From assembly GCA_030145275.1 (NCBI GenBank), contig JAQYVV010000009.1, positions 1-64,000 of the forward strand: a stretch of DNA of 64,000 nucleotides, given 5' to 3'. This DNA is from Desulfurivibrionaceae bacterium. GTDB lineage: Bacteria; Desulfobacterota; Desulfobulbia; Desulfobulbales; VMSU01. Under the pieces are notes generated by a model. The model did no database searches and had not been told where the DNA came from. It saw only the letters and a program-made list of their open reading frames with translations. The translations under genes were made by a program, and so were the position numbers. The number at the start of each line of letters is the position of its first letter. Position 1 is the stretch's first letter. Shown piece by piece: positions 54,211-64,000 of this stretch.

Positions 54211-56275
54211 TCAGAAGAGCTTTACGGCTCAAGCGTATTTTACCTCGCCCGTCAATGTCTAGAACCTTGACCTTGACCATGTCCCCTTCATTTAGGACAT
54301 CAGTAACCTTGGCAACTCGTTTATTTTCAAGTTCTGAGATATGAACAAGGCCATCAGTTCCAGGCATAATCTCAACAAAGGCGCCAAAATCAACTATCTT
54401 TTGGACTTTGCCTTCGTAGATTTGGCCAATTTCAGGTACGGCGACAATGGCCAACACCTTTTTTTCAACTTCTGCGGCAATAACGCTGTCATTTGCAAAA
54501 ATCTTGACAGCACCAGAGTCTACTACATCAATTTTCACATCAAACTCAGCAGAAAGGGCCTTAATGACTTTCCCTCCAGGACCAATAAGATCACGGATTT
54601 TGTCAGGGTTAATCATCAGATTGACAATTTTAGGCGCATACTCTGACACTTCAGTACGTGGCTGAGTCAAGGCTTCATTCATCTTGGCCAAGATGTGCAG
54701 ACGCCCAGCTTTTGCCTGCTCAAGGGCATCCCCCATAATTTCAGGTGAGACACCGTCAATTTTTATATCCATCTGCAGGGCTGTAATTCCATCCTCTGTG
54801 CCTGTAACCTTGAAATCCATATCGCCAAGATGGTCTTCATCACCAAGGATATCTGAAAGAATTACAATTTCGTCTTCCTCTTTTATGAGTCCCATGGCAA
54901 TTCCGGAAACTGGTTTTTTAATGGGCACACCAGCATCCATTAAAGAGAGAATACCACCACATACCGTTGCCATGGAGGATGATCCATTGGATTCGGTAAT
55001 TTCAGAAACAACCCGAAGGGTATACGGAAAATCTTCAACACTAGGAAGAACAGCCTTAATGGCCCTGGTAGCCAAAGCTCCATGGCCAATATCACGGCGA
55101 CTGGGACCGCGTAAAAAGCGGGCTTCTCCAACACAATAGGGCGGAAAATTATAATGCAGCATGAATGGCTGAAAAGTCATACCATACAAGGTCTCAACTC
55201 TTTGTTCATCATCACCGCTGCCCAGGGTAGTTGTGGCAATGGCTTGGGTTTCACCCCTGGTAAAGAGGGAAGAACCATGGACACGGGGTAGAAGGCCAAC
55301 TTCACTGGAAATTGGTCTTATTTCATCAAAGCTACGGCCATCAAGTCTCTGTTTATCCTGAACAATGCGATCACGCATCATTGTTTTTTTCAGGTCATAA
55401 AGAAGTTCACCTGCCTCGCCACGCTCCTCATCTTCAAATTCCACCTTGACTCTCTTTTTAAGATCGTCAAAGAGATTCTGACGCTGCATTTTATCAGCCG
55501 TTGTTATTACCGTCTGCATTTCATCTTTAGCAAGCGTACTTATCTTATCTTTTATGGCCTGATTGATGACAGGGGCCTCAACAACCATTTTTGCATTGCC
55601 AAAGGCGCCCTGCAGTTCGTCTTGGGCATCGAGTATGGGCTGCAATCCTTCAAAACCGAAATAGATAGCATCAAGAATTTCCTTTTCGGAAAGTGAATCT
55701 GCCCCGCCTTCAACCATGACCACAGCCTTTCTGGAACCAGCCACAATCAAATCAAGTTTTGACTCCTTCAACTGGTCGCTGGTTGGATTAAGAACATAAG
55801 CACCATCCAGCATCCCGACTCGAACCCCAGCTATTGGGCCGAGAAAAGGGATATTTGAGACTTGCAGCGCTGCAGAGGCACCAACAATTGCCAAAACGTC
55901 GGATTCATTCTGCCTGTCCATTGACAAGACCGTTGCAATAACCTGGGTCTCATTCATGTAGCCGTCTGCAAAGAGAGGCCTCAGAGGTCTATCGATAAAA
56001 CGACAAGTCAATACTTCTTTCTCGGTTGGTCTGCCAATCTCCCGACGGAAAAAACTTCCCGGAATTTTGCCTACCGCATAAAAGCGTTCTTGGTACTCAA
56101 CGGTGAGGGGAAAGAAATCTTGTCCTTCTCGTGCCTCTTTTGCTGCGGTGGCGGTTACCAGTACAACTGTTTCACCATAAGTGACCAATGCAGCTCCATT
56201 GGCCTGCTTGGCAAGCTTGCCGCTCTCTATGGTCAGCGTCTTTCCACCTAATTCAATTTCAACTTTCTTATACAT
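54200..56275 (-). CDS. pnp: Polynucleotide phosphorylase
   Basis: A 691-residue 3'-5' exoribonuclease that uses phosphate to release NDPs. It has two RNase PH domains (the second with the catalytic region HYNFPPYCVGE, GPSRRDIGHGAL), a KH domain (DLIGPGGKVIKALS) and a C-terminal S1 domain (IYEGKVQKIVDFGAFVEI). The length is typical. It follows rpsO with a long gap holding two repeat elements (56276-56766), and overlaps the M16 gene. pnp after rpsO is the common bacterial order. Confidence 0.97.
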   Translation of the reverse strand: MYKKVEIELGGKTLTIESGKLAKQANGAALVTYGETVVLVTATAAKEAREGQDFFPLTVEYQERFYAVGKIPGSFFRREIGRPTEKEVLTCRFIDRPLRPLFADGYMNETQVIATVLSMDRQNESDVLAIVGASAALQVSNIPFLGPIAGVRVGMLDGAYVLNPTSDQLKESKLDLIVAGSRKAVVMVEGGADSLSEKEILDAIYFGFEGLQPILDAQDELQGAFGNAKMVVEAPVINQAIKDKISTLAKDEMQTVITTADKMQRQNLFDDLKKRVKVEFEDEERGEAGELLYDLKKTMMRDRIVQDKQRLDGRSFDEIRPISSEVGLLPRVHGSSLFTRGETQAIATTTLGSGDDEQRVETLYGMTFQPFMLHYNFPPYCVGEARFLRGPSRRDIGHGALATRAIKAVLPSVEDFPYTLRVVSEITESNGSSSMATVCGGILSLMDAGVPIKKPVSGIAMGLIKEEDEIVILSDILGDEDHLGDMDFKVTGTEDGITALQMDIKIDGVSPEIMGDALEQAKAGRLHILAKMNEALTQPRTEVSEYAPKIVNLMINPDKIRDLIGPGGKVIKALSAEFDVKIDVVDSGAVKIFANDSVIAAEVEKKVLAIVAVPEIGQIYEGKVQKIVDFGAFVEIMPGTDGLVHISELENKRVAKVTDVLNEGDMVKVKVLDIDGRGKIRLSRKALLNEE

Positions 56276-56337
56276 ATTTTCTCCTATGCCGAACTACAAA
56301 AAATACCCGACAAAATCAACTATTGCCTTAAACGCAT

Positions 56338-56440
56338 CTAGGAGGGTGTCCGAGAATAGCTAACCTACCGAAAGCAACCGAAAAACTGTTCTCAATTCTT
56401 CGCCTTTCGCTACGGCTTCTACTCTCGGACACCCTCCTAG
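56338..56440. repeat. Family C palindromic element
   Basis: It starts CTAGGAGGGTGTCCGAGAAT and ends ACTCTCGGACACCCTCCTAG. Inside, ATAGCTAACCTACCGAAAGC is not fully symmetrical. 103 bp. It lies upstream of pnp in the rpsO-pnp gap. Confidence 0.85.
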
Positions 56441-56549
56441 CATTTCCTGCACTAACATTGCTTTCTTTCCGAAGAAACACCCGTATTAGCGTTATCTTCG
56501 TTGGCAATAATGTGTACTACAAACAGAATAACAGTAAAAAACTATTTTA

Positions 56550-56766
56550 GTAGATATTCAAAAAGGGCAAGAAATTACCCTTAACTCAGAAGCGTAACTG
56601 TTCAGAAGCGCCTTAGATTCGGAGTCTTTGCTTACCTGTTCATTTTAGACTTCGAAGCATACTTTTGGTATGTGAGAAGGTTAAAATGGGCGCCCCGCAG
56701 GAGATAAGCAAAGACTTCGAGTGCCCTTGGGGTGCAAAGATGAGGTGCTACCTACTGGAGAGTTAC
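56550..56766. repeat. Family A element abutting the rpsO stop codon
   Basis: It starts GTAGATATTCAAAAAGGGC and ends CTACTGGAGAGTTAC, the last base being directly before the rpsO stop (56767). The core has TTAGATTCGGAGTCTTTGC and GCAAAGACTTCGAG. 217 bp, close to the 2311-2495 copy, with a GGGCGCCCCGCAGG insertion. Confidence 0.85.
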
Positions 56767-57036
56767 TTATTTTCTGATTCCAAGTTCTGCGATTAAGGCG
56801 CGATATCTATCGACACTTTTAGTGCTAAGATAGTTCAGCAAACGTCTCCGCTGACCAACAAGTTTCAGCAGTCCGCGACGAGAGTGATGATCCTTTTTAT
56901 GAGTTTTAAAATGATCTGTCAAATAGGTGATACGATGGCTCAACAGGGCAATCTGGACTTCTGAGGAACCAGTATCATTGGCGTGGCTGCCAAATTTTTC
57001 AACAATTTCTTGTTTTTTTGTTGCGTCTAATGTCAC
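56767..57036 (-). CDS. rpsO: 30S ribosomal protein S15
   Basis: An 89-residue ribosomal protein, all helical, binding 16S rRNA and S6/S18. It begins [18 protein letters not shown], with the family segment [20 protein letters not shown] and [22 protein letters not shown]. It lies 27 bp after truB. The stop codon is abutted by a family A element, which may end or stabilise the transcript before pnp. Confidence 0.98.
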   Translation of the reverse strand: MTLDATKKQEIVEKFGSHANDTGSSEVQIALLSHRITYLTDHFKTHKKDHHSRRGLLKLVGQRRRLLNYLSTKSVDRYRALIAELGIRK

Positions 57037-57063
57037 AATAAACCTCCATATGGTTTTCTTTTT

Positions 57064-57810
57064 TCAAGTTTCTTTTGTTAAAATGCTATTATTATTGATA
57101 ATATTCAGTACCTCTTCAACAGTAAGGGCGTATTCCATGAGTTTTTCTTTAACCGTTGACTTCTCTCCGGTCAGCAAGTCCCCAGAAAGAGCATCGTCAA
57201 TTAAAAAAGGCCCATTGGCGGTACGCCTTAATCCTGTCAAATAAGCTCCGCAGCCAAGTTCCTTACCAATATCGGAGGCGAGGGTCCTAATGTAAGTACC
57301 CTTGCTGCAGCATATCTGAATTGTTGCTTCACCTTCGGAACATGAGCTACAGCTAATATCCCGAATTGTTATTTTCCTAGGCTCCTTCTCTATTTTGATC
57401 CCCTTGCGGGCATAATAATAGAGAGGCTTCCCCTTATGTTTTAATGCTGAGAACTGAGGAGGAATCTGCTCCTGTTCCCCGCAAAATTTTCCCAGGCATG
57501 CTTCAATGGCCTGTTTATCTATCCCAGCAGCACTGCCTGTTGCAACTATGTCGCCCTCAGGGTCAAAGGTGGAAGACTCAAAACCAAGCTTAAGAGTGGC
57601 CTCATATTTTTTGTCTCCGCCCATCAACTGCGGAATAATTTTCGTAGCGGCCCTGCCTGCGCAAATAATCAATAGCCCGGAGGCAAAAGGGTCAAGCGTG
57701 CCGCTATGACCAACTTTTTTAATATATAAAGCCCTGCGGACTCTCTGGACCATTTTAAACGAAGTTGGCCCAATCGGTTTATCAATTAAAAAAACACCAG
57801 CTTCAAACAT
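57064..57810 (-). CDS. truB: tRNA pseudouridine-55 synthase
   Basis: A 248-residue enzyme making pseudouridine 55 in the T-loop of tRNAs. The catalytic Asp lies in KVGHSGTLDPFASGLL. The start FLIDKPIGPTSFKMVQ and the late CSKGTYIRTLASDIG are typical. The usual C-terminal PUA domain is largely absent, as in the shorter TruB forms. The gene lies between nrnA and rpsO; a terminator stands in the gap to nrnA. Confidence 0.95.
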   Translation of the reverse strand: MFEAGVFLIDKPIGPTSFKMVQRVRRALYIKKVGHSGTLDPFASGLLIICAGRAATKIIPQLMGGDKKYEATLKLGFESSTFDPEGDIVATGSAAGIDKQAIEACLGKFCGEQEQIPPQFSALKHKGKPLYYYARKGIKIEKEPRKITIRDISCSSCSEGEATIQICCSKGTYIRTLASDIGKELGCGAYLTGLRRTANGPFLIDDALSGDLLTGEKSTVKEKLMEYALTVEEVLNIINNNSILTKET

Positions 57811-57840
57811 TACTACTCCGACGGAAGAGACCTGCTACAT

Positions 57841-57876
57841 AAAAAAAAAGGATCAGCCAATCAAGAGTTAGCTGAT
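57841..57876 (-). terminator. Intrinsic terminator at the end of nrnA
   Basis: On the minus strand ATCAGC and GCTGAT pair over a 13-base loop, with a run of nine T after. The stem includes the last codons and the stop of nrnA. Some read-through must pass it, or truB-rpsO has its own promoter. Confidence 0.75.
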
Positions 57877-58848
57877 GACCAAAGGCTTTAACACGGCAAA
57901 AAGATTTGTCCTGACCTCTTCGACATCCGGGTTGTCTTTAACTTTAAATCCTGCAGCATTGCGATGTCCACCGCCGCCGAACTGTCTAGCCACTGATGCC
58001 ACATCATAGCCACTACCTTTAGACCTTAAACTGACACTGAGCGTGTCTCCATTTTCCTTAAAAAATACCGCTATTTTAACTTTTGCCAAGGAGCGAGGGT
58101 AGTTAATAAATGTTTCTGTATCACAGGGCTGAGAATGGCTCTTTTCAAACATATCCCTGGAAGCTGTGATGGCTGCAATTTTCCCTTCGGCAAAAAGCTC
58201 TAAAGAGGCCAAGACAAGCTGTAGGAGATGCAATCTTCTCTCGGTGAAATTGTCAAAAAGCTTACCGGCAATCTCTTCCGGCTTTATACCTTTGGCCAGC
58301 AGTTCTCCGGCAACCCTGAATGTGTCTGCCGTAGTTGAGGCATACTTGAACGAACCTGTATCCGAGACTATGGCTGTATACAGGCAATAAGCAGCCGTAT
58401 AGGAAATATCAACAGCGAGAGCAACGGCAAGTTCATAGACCATACTTGCAGTAGCCGGCATGGCAGAATCTACCCAGCGCATATCACCAAAATCTTTATG
58501 CCCGGCATGGTGATCCAAGACGATAAAAGGGTGTATTTTGAGAAGCTTGTCCATTGCGGCACCAAGACGCAGCTTGTCACCACAATCAAGAGAAATAACA
58601 CAGTCAACCTGGCCAACATCAGGAACCGAAGTTGTTATCTTTTCACAGCATGGCAGAAAATCATACAGATAAGTAACTTCCTCCTCCGCATAATAGACAA
58701 CTTTTTTCCCCATGGATTCAAGTATGTCTCCCAGCCCTATCAATGAGCCAAGAGCATCCCCATCCGGAAAGACATGAGTGGCCAGTAAAATCGTATCAGA
58801 ACCTTTTATGGTTTCGACAATATTACTCAGATGTTTTTTTCCGCTCAT
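57868..58848 (-). CDS. nrnA: DHH-family NrnA-type oligoribonuclease/pAp phosphatase
   Basis: The start is the ATG at 58846-58848 (MSGKKHLSNIV), with GGGAGA seven bases before it; 21 upstream codons overlap rbfA in another frame. The 326-residue protein has the DHH/DHHA1 architecture: ATHVFPDGDALGS, DCGD, LDHHAGHKDFG (the DHH motif) and the C-terminal FGGGGHRNAAGF. NrnA degrades short RNAs and dephosphorylates pAp. The latter is relevant to sulfur assimilation. It overlaps the rbfA end by 26 bases and sits in its common place after rbfA. Confidence 0.93.
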   Translation of the reverse strand: MSGKKHLSNIVETIKGSDTILLATHVFPDGDALGSLIGLGDILESMGKKVVYYAEEEVTYLYDFLPCCEKITTSVPDVGQVDCVISLDCGDKLRLGAAMDKLLKIHPFIVLDHHAGHKDFGDMRWVDSAMPATASMVYELAVALAVDISYTAAYCLYTAIVSDTGSFKYASTTADTFRVAGELLAKGIKPEEIAGKLFDNFTERRLHLLQLVLASLELFAEGKIAAITASRDMFEKSHSQPCDTETFINYPRSLAKVKIAVFFKENGDTLSVSLRSKGSGYDVASVARQFGGGGHRNAAGFKVKDNPDVEEVRTNLFAVLKPLVIS

Positions 58849-59230
58849 TTTCGATCTCCCTAAAAATCTTTTCCAACTCCTCCTGCTTCTTAATGGCAAG
58901 ATCACGCACAAAAAGCAGCTTCGGCATATACCTCATGGACATAATTTTTGCGAGATAACTACGCACGAAACCTGAAGCACTTGCCAGCCCAGCCTGCACA
59001 TCCTTCACATCTTCGTCTGGGCAACTATACAAAACCCTGGCATTTTTTAAATCAGGACTTATATCAACCGCAGTAACACTGACCTGTGCGAGTCTCGGAT
59101 CTTTTAATTTCTGCAGAAGCAGCATGGCTATTTCTTTGCGGATGGCGTCAGCAACCCTAGCAGGGCGACGGTTTACAGTCCGCCCCAACTCCGGCATGGC
59201 AAATCGTGTTTTTGCTTTTTTCGCAGCCAT
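58823..59230 (-). CDS. rbfA: Ribosome-binding factor A
   Basis: A 135-residue KH-like protein needed for late 16S rRNA maturation at low temperature. The family phrases RVADAIRKEIAMLLLQKLKDPRL and TAVDISPDLKNARVLYSC are present. A basic N-terminal extension (MAAKKAKTRFAMPELGRT) precedes the fold. It lies between infB and nrnA, with a family B element separating it from infB. Confidence 0.95.
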   Translation of the reverse strand: MAAKKAKTRFAMPELGRTVNRRPARVADAIRKEIAMLLLQKLKDPRLAQVSVTAVDISPDLKNARVLYSCPDEDVKDVQAGLASASGFVRSYLAKIMSMRYMPKLLFVRDLAIKKQEELEKIFREIENERKKTSE

Positions 59231-59318
59231 GACTAGATAACACCTATCCCTTTATTCTAACTGTTATAACATGCAAATATTCGGCTTGGAGCACAAAAAC
59301 AACTAAACCCACAGAGCT

Positions 59319-59426
59319 GTAAATGTTTGGCAACGATTTATAGGGAGGTGAACAGGACGCTGAAGCTGTACGTCTGTATGTGAAGCGTCTTGGTCGCCTT
59401 TCTATGAAGCGTTGCCGAATATTTAC
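59319..59426. repeat. Family B palindromic element touching the infB stop codon
   Basis: It starts GTAAATGTTTGGCAACG and ends CGTTGCCGAATATTTAC; arms around the centre are GAACAGGACGCTGAAGC-like and complementary AGCGTCTTGGTC. 108 bp. The last base is part of the infB stop codon (59426-59428). Confidence 0.85.
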
Positions 59427-62302
59427 TATAACTTGGCAGCAATCTGGTCCATTACAAATACTTCAAGGACATCATTTTCTTTGAGGTCATTATAGTTTTC
59501 AAGGCCAACACCACATTCATAACCGCCGGCAACTTCTTTAACGTCATCTTTAAACCTTCGAAGCGAGGTTATCTTGCCGGTATAGATAACAATACCGTCT
59601 CTAACCAGCCTTACCTGTGCTTTTCTTTCTATCTTGCCGTCATTGACGTAACAGCCGGCAATAGTGCCAATCTTGGGAACAACAAAAGTGTCGCGCACTT
59701 CAAGAGAACCAATAACTCTCTCTTGAAATACCGGATCAAGCAGACCCACCATCGCATCTCGAATATCATCGAGGGCATTATAAATGACATCATAATATCG
59801 GATATCGACATTTTCTTTAGCGGCAAACTCCTGCACCTTAGCGCTTGGACGAACATTAAAACCAATTATGATGGCATCAGAAGCCGCAGCCAAGAGGATA
59901 TCCGAGTCAATAATAGCCCCGGTTCCTTCGTGAACCACCTTGACTTTAATTTCATCGGTACCAAGTTGATCCAGGGCCTTAGAAAAGGCCTGCAGGGTTC
60001 CCTGCACATCCGCTCTCAGCAGGACTGTAAGCTCTTTAATCTTACCTTCCTGTAGTTTATCAAATAAGTTATCAAGGGATATCTTGGTGGCGTGCCCCAG
60101 TTGACTCTCTCTGCTCTTTATTGAGCGCTGCGCCGAGACATTTTTAGCCATTTTCTCATCTTTGACCACTACAAATTCGTCTCCAGACATCGGTACGCCG
60201 CTCAGTCCCTGGATCTCAACAGGCCATGCAGGTTCACCCTCTTGGATCTTTATCCCCTTATCATTGTGCAGTGATTTTATTTTACCATAATGCTCACCAA
60301 CCACGAAAGCATCGCCAGTTCGAAGCGTCCCCTGCTGAATAAGAATAGTTGCGACAGGGCCTCGTCCTTTGTGAATCCGTGCCTCTACAACGCGCCCACG
60401 GGCCTTTCTCTTCTTGTCAGCTTTTAACTCGAGAATTTCTGCCTGTAGGAGAATTTGTTCAAGAAGCTCCTCGATGCCAATATTCTGTTTTGCTGAGGTT
60501 TCACAGAAAATGGTGTCACCACCCCACTCTTCTGGAGTCAGCTCAAATTCTGCCAGCTCACTTTTAACCCGCATGGGGTCTGCGCCCTCTTTGTCAATTT
60601 TATTAACCGCGACAACAATGGGAACACCCGCTGCCTTTGCATGGTTAATAGCCTCCTTGGTCTGCTCCATAACTCCATCATCAGCCGCGACAACCAGAAC
60701 AACAATATCAGTGACCTTGGCCCCGCGCGAACGCATTTCAGTAAAGGCCGCATGTCCAGGAGTATCAAGAAAGACAACATCTCCCTGGGCAGAGCGAACA
60801 TAATGAGCCCCTATATGTTGGGTAATCCCGCCAGCCTCTCCATCGGCAACATCGGTATTTCTAATCGCATCCAAAATTGAGGTCTTACCATGATCAACAT
60901 GTCCCATAACGGTGACCACCGGCGGACGTGACTCCATCTCTCCACCGCTCTCTTCCTCTTCTAAGTTAAAAATGCTTAACTCTTCTGTGAGAGCCTGCTC
61001 AACCTCATAACCAAATTCTGTGGCGACAAGAGTTGCGGTATCAACGTCAACGGCCTGATTCACAGTAGCCATGACGCCAAGCCCCATGAGTTTTGCGATA
61101 ACCTCATTGGCCCTAACCCCCATTCTGTGAGCAAAATCTCCGATTGAGATTGTCTCCTGAATCTTGATTCGCTTTTTAATCGCCTTGGCCTCTGAAGCAT
61201 CACCGGAGAAGGAATGTTTGTTCTTTTTGCCCCCCCTGGACCTATCCAGTTTCAGAGCGGAAGAGAAGCGACCACCAGCCATGGCAACATCTTCCATGTC
61301 AACGGTGGAAAACCCTTTTCGCTTGCCGCCTTTTTTCCCTTTGCCACCAGGTTCATGGTGAAACTTAACGAACCGTTTTCCTTTTTTGCCTTGAGCTCCC
61401 GGCTTATCTCCACTGCCTTTAGCAGGAGCGTCACCTCCGGGAAATTTTGGTGAAGATGGAGCTGCCTGATATCTTTTTGGTCTCTCAGCAGCACCCCCTG
61501 CAGGTCTTGAGGGTCTTGGCTTAATATGTCTTTTAGGGGCAGGTTTAACCCGTTTTTCTTCAACCGGGATATGAATAGCAGATTTTTTAATCATCCTGGC
61601 TAAGCCAGCTCTATTCTTATCAGGCTTGGGAGGCTTGTTGGTTTCATCTATAGCTTTGACCGTAACTTCTTCAGCTTCCGGTTTCTCGGCTTCGACTTCA
61701 ACTTCAGGTGTTTCTAATACCTCTCCCCCAACCTCACTCTCAGCCTGTTCGGAATCAACTTCCTGGGTCTGCGAGACTTTATCCTCTTCAAGTTCAGTTG
61801 CTTCCAGTTCAGCTTCGGCGATAACTTCAGGCTGATCTTCGATTTTATCTTCAGGCACTAATGGTTCTGGAGTCGGTTTTTCTTCATTGCCAGTCTCTGC
61901 GAGAACTTCTGGGGTTTCAACTATCTCTTCAACAGGTATTTCTTCTTGAACCGTTTTCCTGCGTCTGCGGATTATGGTAGTCTTTCCCTTTGCCTGTATC
62001 CTTTTGTCCTCCACCTCTGTCGTGGTGATACAGGTATCAGAGGAAGTGTCATCAACCTCTGTTCTCGTGGTTACCGTTTCAGATACTGCTTCGGCAACTT
62101 CCTCTTTTTCCGCAGGTGGAGCAGCCTTTACCTTGGCACTACCGCCCCCAGACAGACGCGTTTTTATTTCAGAAGCTTCACCCTCCTCCAATGAGGAGTT
62201 GTATGCCTTGACGTCATATCCCAAGTCGATAAGTTTGGCGGTTAAAACCTTGCTCTCCATGCCAATCTCTTTGGCCAACTCGTAAACCCTAACTTTCTTC
62301 AT
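59426..62302 (-). CDS. infB: Translation initiation factor IF-2
   Basis: A 958-residue GTPase that brings initiator tRNA to the 30S subunit. The N-terminus is an IF2-N domain ([16 protein letters not shown]). Residues 60-370 are a long low-complexity acidic then basic region (Glu/Val-rich, then Gly/Lys-rich). A second IF2-N domain lies at about 380-440. The GTPase domain starts with GHVDHGKT (467-474), followed by DTPGHAAF and [10 protein letters not shown], then the beta-barrel and C-terminal domains. The start overlaps ylxR by four bases. A family B element touches the stop codon. Confidence 0.97.
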   Translation of the reverse strand: MKKVRVYELAKEIGMESKVLTAKLIDLGYDVKAYNSSLEEGEASEIKTRLSGGGSAKVKAAPPAEKEEVAEAVSETVTTRTEVDDTSSDTCITTTEVEDKRIQAKGKTTIIRRRRKTVQEEIPVEEIVETPEVLAETGNEEKPTPEPLVPEDKIEDQPEVIAEAELEATELEEDKVSQTQEVDSEQAESEVGGEVLETPEVEVEAEKPEAEEVTVKAIDETNKPPKPDKNRAGLARMIKKSAIHIPVEEKRVKPAPKRHIKPRPSRPAGGAAERPKRYQAAPSSPKFPGGDAPAKGSGDKPGAQGKKGKRFVKFHHEPGGKGKKGGKRKGFSTVDMEDVAMAGGRFSSALKLDRSRGGKKNKHSFSGDASEAKAIKKRIKIQETISIGDFAHRMGVRANEVIAKLMGLGVMATVNQAVDVDTATLVATEFGYEVEQALTEELSIFNLEEEESGGEMESRPPVVTVMGHVDHGKTSILDAIRNTDVADGEAGGITQHIGAHYVRSAQGDVVFLDTPGHAAFTEMRSRGAKVTDIVVLVVAADDGVMEQTKEAINHAKAAGVPIVVAVNKIDKEGADPMRVKSELAEFELTPEEWGGDTIFCETSAKQNIGIEELLEQILLQAEILELKADKKRKARGRVVEARIHKGRGPVATILIQQGTLRTGDAFVVGEHYGKIKSLHNDKGIKIQEGEPAWPVEIQGLSGVPMSGDEFVVVKDEKMAKNVSAQRSIKSRESQLGHATKISLDNLFDKLQEGKIKELTVLLRADVQGTLQAFSKALDQLGTDEIKVKVVHEGTGAIIDSDILLAAASDAIIIGFNVRPSAKVQEFAAKENVDIRYYDVIYNALDDIRDAMVGLLDPVFQERVIGSLEVRDTFVVPKIGTIAGCYVNDGKIERKAQVRLVRDGIVIYTGKITSLRRFKDDVKEVAGGYECGVGLENYNDLKENDVLEVFVMDQIAAKL

Positions 62303-62565
62303 TTAAAACTCCCGCTTTCCAGCAATAAATCTATTTTAAACCCACCTGCTATTTCTTGTCGAAATGCTCTGGACAATTTCTTCCTGCTTTTAGCAAAAGA
62401 GCGCAGACAAACATCATTTTTACAGCAATAAACTCCACGTCCTTCCATGCTCATTTCCCCGTCATAAACAGGAACTTTATCATGGTTTAACGCAAATCTG
62501 CACAATGCAGACTGATTGAATCTTTTACCGCAGACTATGCAAGTTCGAACCGAGACCTCTTGCAA
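62299..62565 (-). CDS. ylxR: YlxR-family nucleic-acid-binding protein
   Basis: An 88-residue protein of the YlxR (DUF448) family. It begins [11 protein letters not shown], the CxxC element of the family, and later has [21 protein letters not shown]. Members are RNA-binding or nucleoid-associated proteins, usually encoded between nusA and infB as here. The end overlaps infB by four bases and the start is 6 bases from nusA. Four cysteines may hold a zinc. Confidence 0.92.
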   Translation of the reverse strand: MQEVSVRTCIVCGKRFNQSALCRFALNHDKVPVYDGEMSMEGRGVYCCKNDVCLRSFAKSRKKLSRAFRQEIAGGFKIDLLLESGSFK

Positions 62566-62571
62566 TTGGTT

Positions 62572-63942
62572 TTATTCTTCCTCTACCGCAACCGCTTCTT
62601 CAGACTCGTCAATTGCGGCCTCTTCCGACACGGCATTGGAACTATTATCAGTCTCCTGAACCTCTTCACTGGCAGCAGAAACCTTACTCTCTTCTTCAGC
62701 CTTTTCGATAAATTCTTGGGCTGCTGCGATCATCCCGGCAACTATGTCCAGATCTACCCCGGCCAACTCAAGGGCAACAATGTCAGCAGGTTCAGCGGCA
62801 GCCAGATCTTTTGCTGCAGTTATACCCTTATCGTAAAGGGCGTCAGCCATTTTTTCACCAATGCCCTCAACTGCTAAGAGTGACTGATATCCCTCTTCCA
62901 TACCCTTGGCGTACTTTTGTTCACTTTTGACATCAATCCGCCACTTCAGTAAAGCTGAGGCCAAGCGCACATTCTGACCGCCACGACCAATCGCCAGCGA
63001 AAGCTGATCATCCACAACCACAACCAACAGATTTTTTTTATCTTCATCAACGATAACCATTGAAACTTCTGCCGGGGCAAGCGCATTGGACACGTATTTT
63101 GCTGGATCCGGACTCCATGGTACAATATCAATCCGCTCTCCCTGCAATTCCTGGACAACATTTTGAACCCTTGAGCCCTTCATACCCACACAGGCGCCAA
63201 CTGGATCAACATCAGAATCTTTCGATGTGACAGCAATTTTGGCACGCATCCCGGGCTCCCTGGCAACATCTAATATCGTCACAATACCTTCGGAAATCTC
63301 AGGAACTTCTATGGCAAAAAGTTTTGAGACAAACTGATTATCGGTACGGCTCAAGACCAACTGGGAATCACGGGCAACCTGCTTAACGTCTACCAGAAGG
63401 GCACGTATCCTATCCCCCTGCCTGTAACTCCGTCTTGGCATCTGCCCACTTCTAGGCAAAATTGCATCTGTACGGCCAAGATTAACAACAATATTCCCTC
63501 TTTCAAAACGCTGCACGATACCATTGACGACATCACCCTTGCGGTCTTTAAACATCTCATAAACCGCCTCTCGTTCTGCATCCTTCATTTTTTGGATAAT
63601 GACCTGCTTGGCCGACTGGGCTGCAATACGGCCAAGAGCGGAGACATTCTGCATTTTACTACCGAGTTCATCTCCAATTTCAACATCAGGGTCAAGCACT
63701 TTCGCTTCCCCTATTGCGATCTCAGTCTGCTCATCTTCAGACTCTTCCACCACTATGCGAAATTGAAAAAGCTCTACTTCTCCAAGTTCTTCGTTAAACT
63801 GGGCCTCCATCTCACGACGCATACCATACTTCTTTTTGGCGGCAGACATAACTGCCTCCTCCAGTGCCTCGATAAGAAGACTCCTATCAATTCCCTTGTC
63901 TTTGCTTATCTGGTCGATAATTCTTTGTAAATCTGAAATCAT
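62572..63942 (-). CDS. nusA: Transcription termination/antitermination factor NusA
   Basis: A 456-residue RNA-polymerase-binding factor. The N-terminal domain (IDQISKDKGIDRSLLIEALEE), the S1 domain (RKGDVVNGIVQRFERGNIVVNLG) and two KH domains (GACVGMKGSRVQNVVQELQG, then AIGRGGQNVRLAS) are all visible. A C-terminal helix-hairpin-helix region (LLAVEGIGEKMADALYDKGI) and an acidic tail follow. It heads the visible part of the nusA-infB operon; the usual rimP gene would lie beyond the window's right end. Confidence 0.97.
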   Translation of the reverse strand: MISDLQRIIDQISKDKGIDRSLLIEALEEAVMSAAKKKYGMRREMEAQFNEELGEVELFQFRIVVEESEDEQTEIAIGEAKVLDPDVEIGDELGSKMQNVSALGRIAAQSAKQVIIQKMKDAEREAVYEMFKDRKGDVVNGIVQRFERGNIVVNLGRTDAILPRSGQMPRRSYRQGDRIRALLVDVKQVARDSQLVLSRTDNQFVSKLFAIEVPEISEGIVTILDVAREPGMRAKIAVTSKDSDVDPVGACVGMKGSRVQNVVQELQGERIDIVPWSPDPAKYVSNALAPAEVSMVIVDEDKKNLLVVVVDDQLSLAIGRGGQNVRLASALLKWRIDVKSEQKYAKGMEEGYQSLLAVEGIGEKMADALYDKGITAAKDLAAAEPADIVALELAGVDLDIVAGMIAAAQEFIEKAEEESKVSAASEEVQETDNSSNAVSEEAAIDESEEAVAVEEE

Positions 63943-64000
63943 CTTCTATCTCCAACCTTATTATTGCCTGTTTCTCGAACCAAGCCTATATCCGCTTATC

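Noticed and set aside
58849-58911. Longer N-terminus for nrnA
   Set aside because: The 21 codons overlap rbfA in another frame and lack a ribosome site, while GGGAGA stands before the downstream ATG.

Overview
The window reads as a chromosome segment of a sulfate-reducing deltaproteobacterium (Desulfobacterota), most likely Desulfobulbales-like. The basis is a complete dsrMKJOP membrane complex, two tandem multiheme c-type cytochromes, a CobO-type corrinoid adenosyltransferase, a compact che operon and many short palindromic intergenic elements. The lineage is inferred from gene content and style; no marker gene was compared with a database.

Layout. 0-4.2 kb: cobO, a TPR membrane protein, a LysE exporter, a Bax-type glucosaminidase lipoprotein, tRNA-Arg(TCT) and an HU protein. 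4.4-12.6 kb: a 778-residue fusion of cysteine synthase with a cysteinyl-tRNA-synthetase-like domain, a strong terminator, then dsrMKJOP with an RsbRD-N protein in front. 12.9-24 kb: an MFS transporter, pyruvate kinase, a periplasmic-binding-protein/hybrid-kinase pair, ung, a tatC gene broken by one base in a T9 tract, a 5-formyl-THF cyclo-ligase-like protein and a D,D-carboxypeptidase. 24.3-31.6 kb: a chemotaxis block read leftward, cheA-cheW-cheR-cheD-HDOD-cheY-cheX-cheB. 31.7-40.3 kb: a lipoprotein, a 1108-residue class A PBP, an MltD-type transglycosylase with three LysM domains, and an SDR lacking the catalytic lysine. 40.3-51.3 kb: dgt, a PilZ protein, two paralogous multiheme cytochromes, an MFS/spermidine-synthase-like protein without a normal start codon, and a protein with two complete CDP-alcohol phosphatidyltransferase domains. 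51-64 kb: the conserved nusA-ylxR-infB-rbfA-nrnA-truB-rpsO-pnp-M16 protease-dut-MBL information-processing cluster.

How genes work together. DsrMKJOP links the menaquinone pool to cytoplasmic and periplasmic redox reactions of sulfite reduction. DsrO carries a twin-arginine signal, so the frameshifted tatC bears directly on whether this respiratory complex can be assembled. Four cell-wall genes (bax, dac, the class A PBP and mltD) are spread over the first 40 kb. The last 12 kb is a transcription/translation/RNA-decay operon.

The most distinctive non-coding signal is a set of palindromic, MITE-like elements. Family A has GTAAC...GTTAC ends, family B has GTAAATGTTTGGC-like ends and family C has CTAGGAGGCTGTCCGAG-like ends. 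They sit against gene ends and sometimes supply or abut the stop codon. A separate heptamer repeat (AAGWTGM) has given two unrelated proteins the same last three residues.
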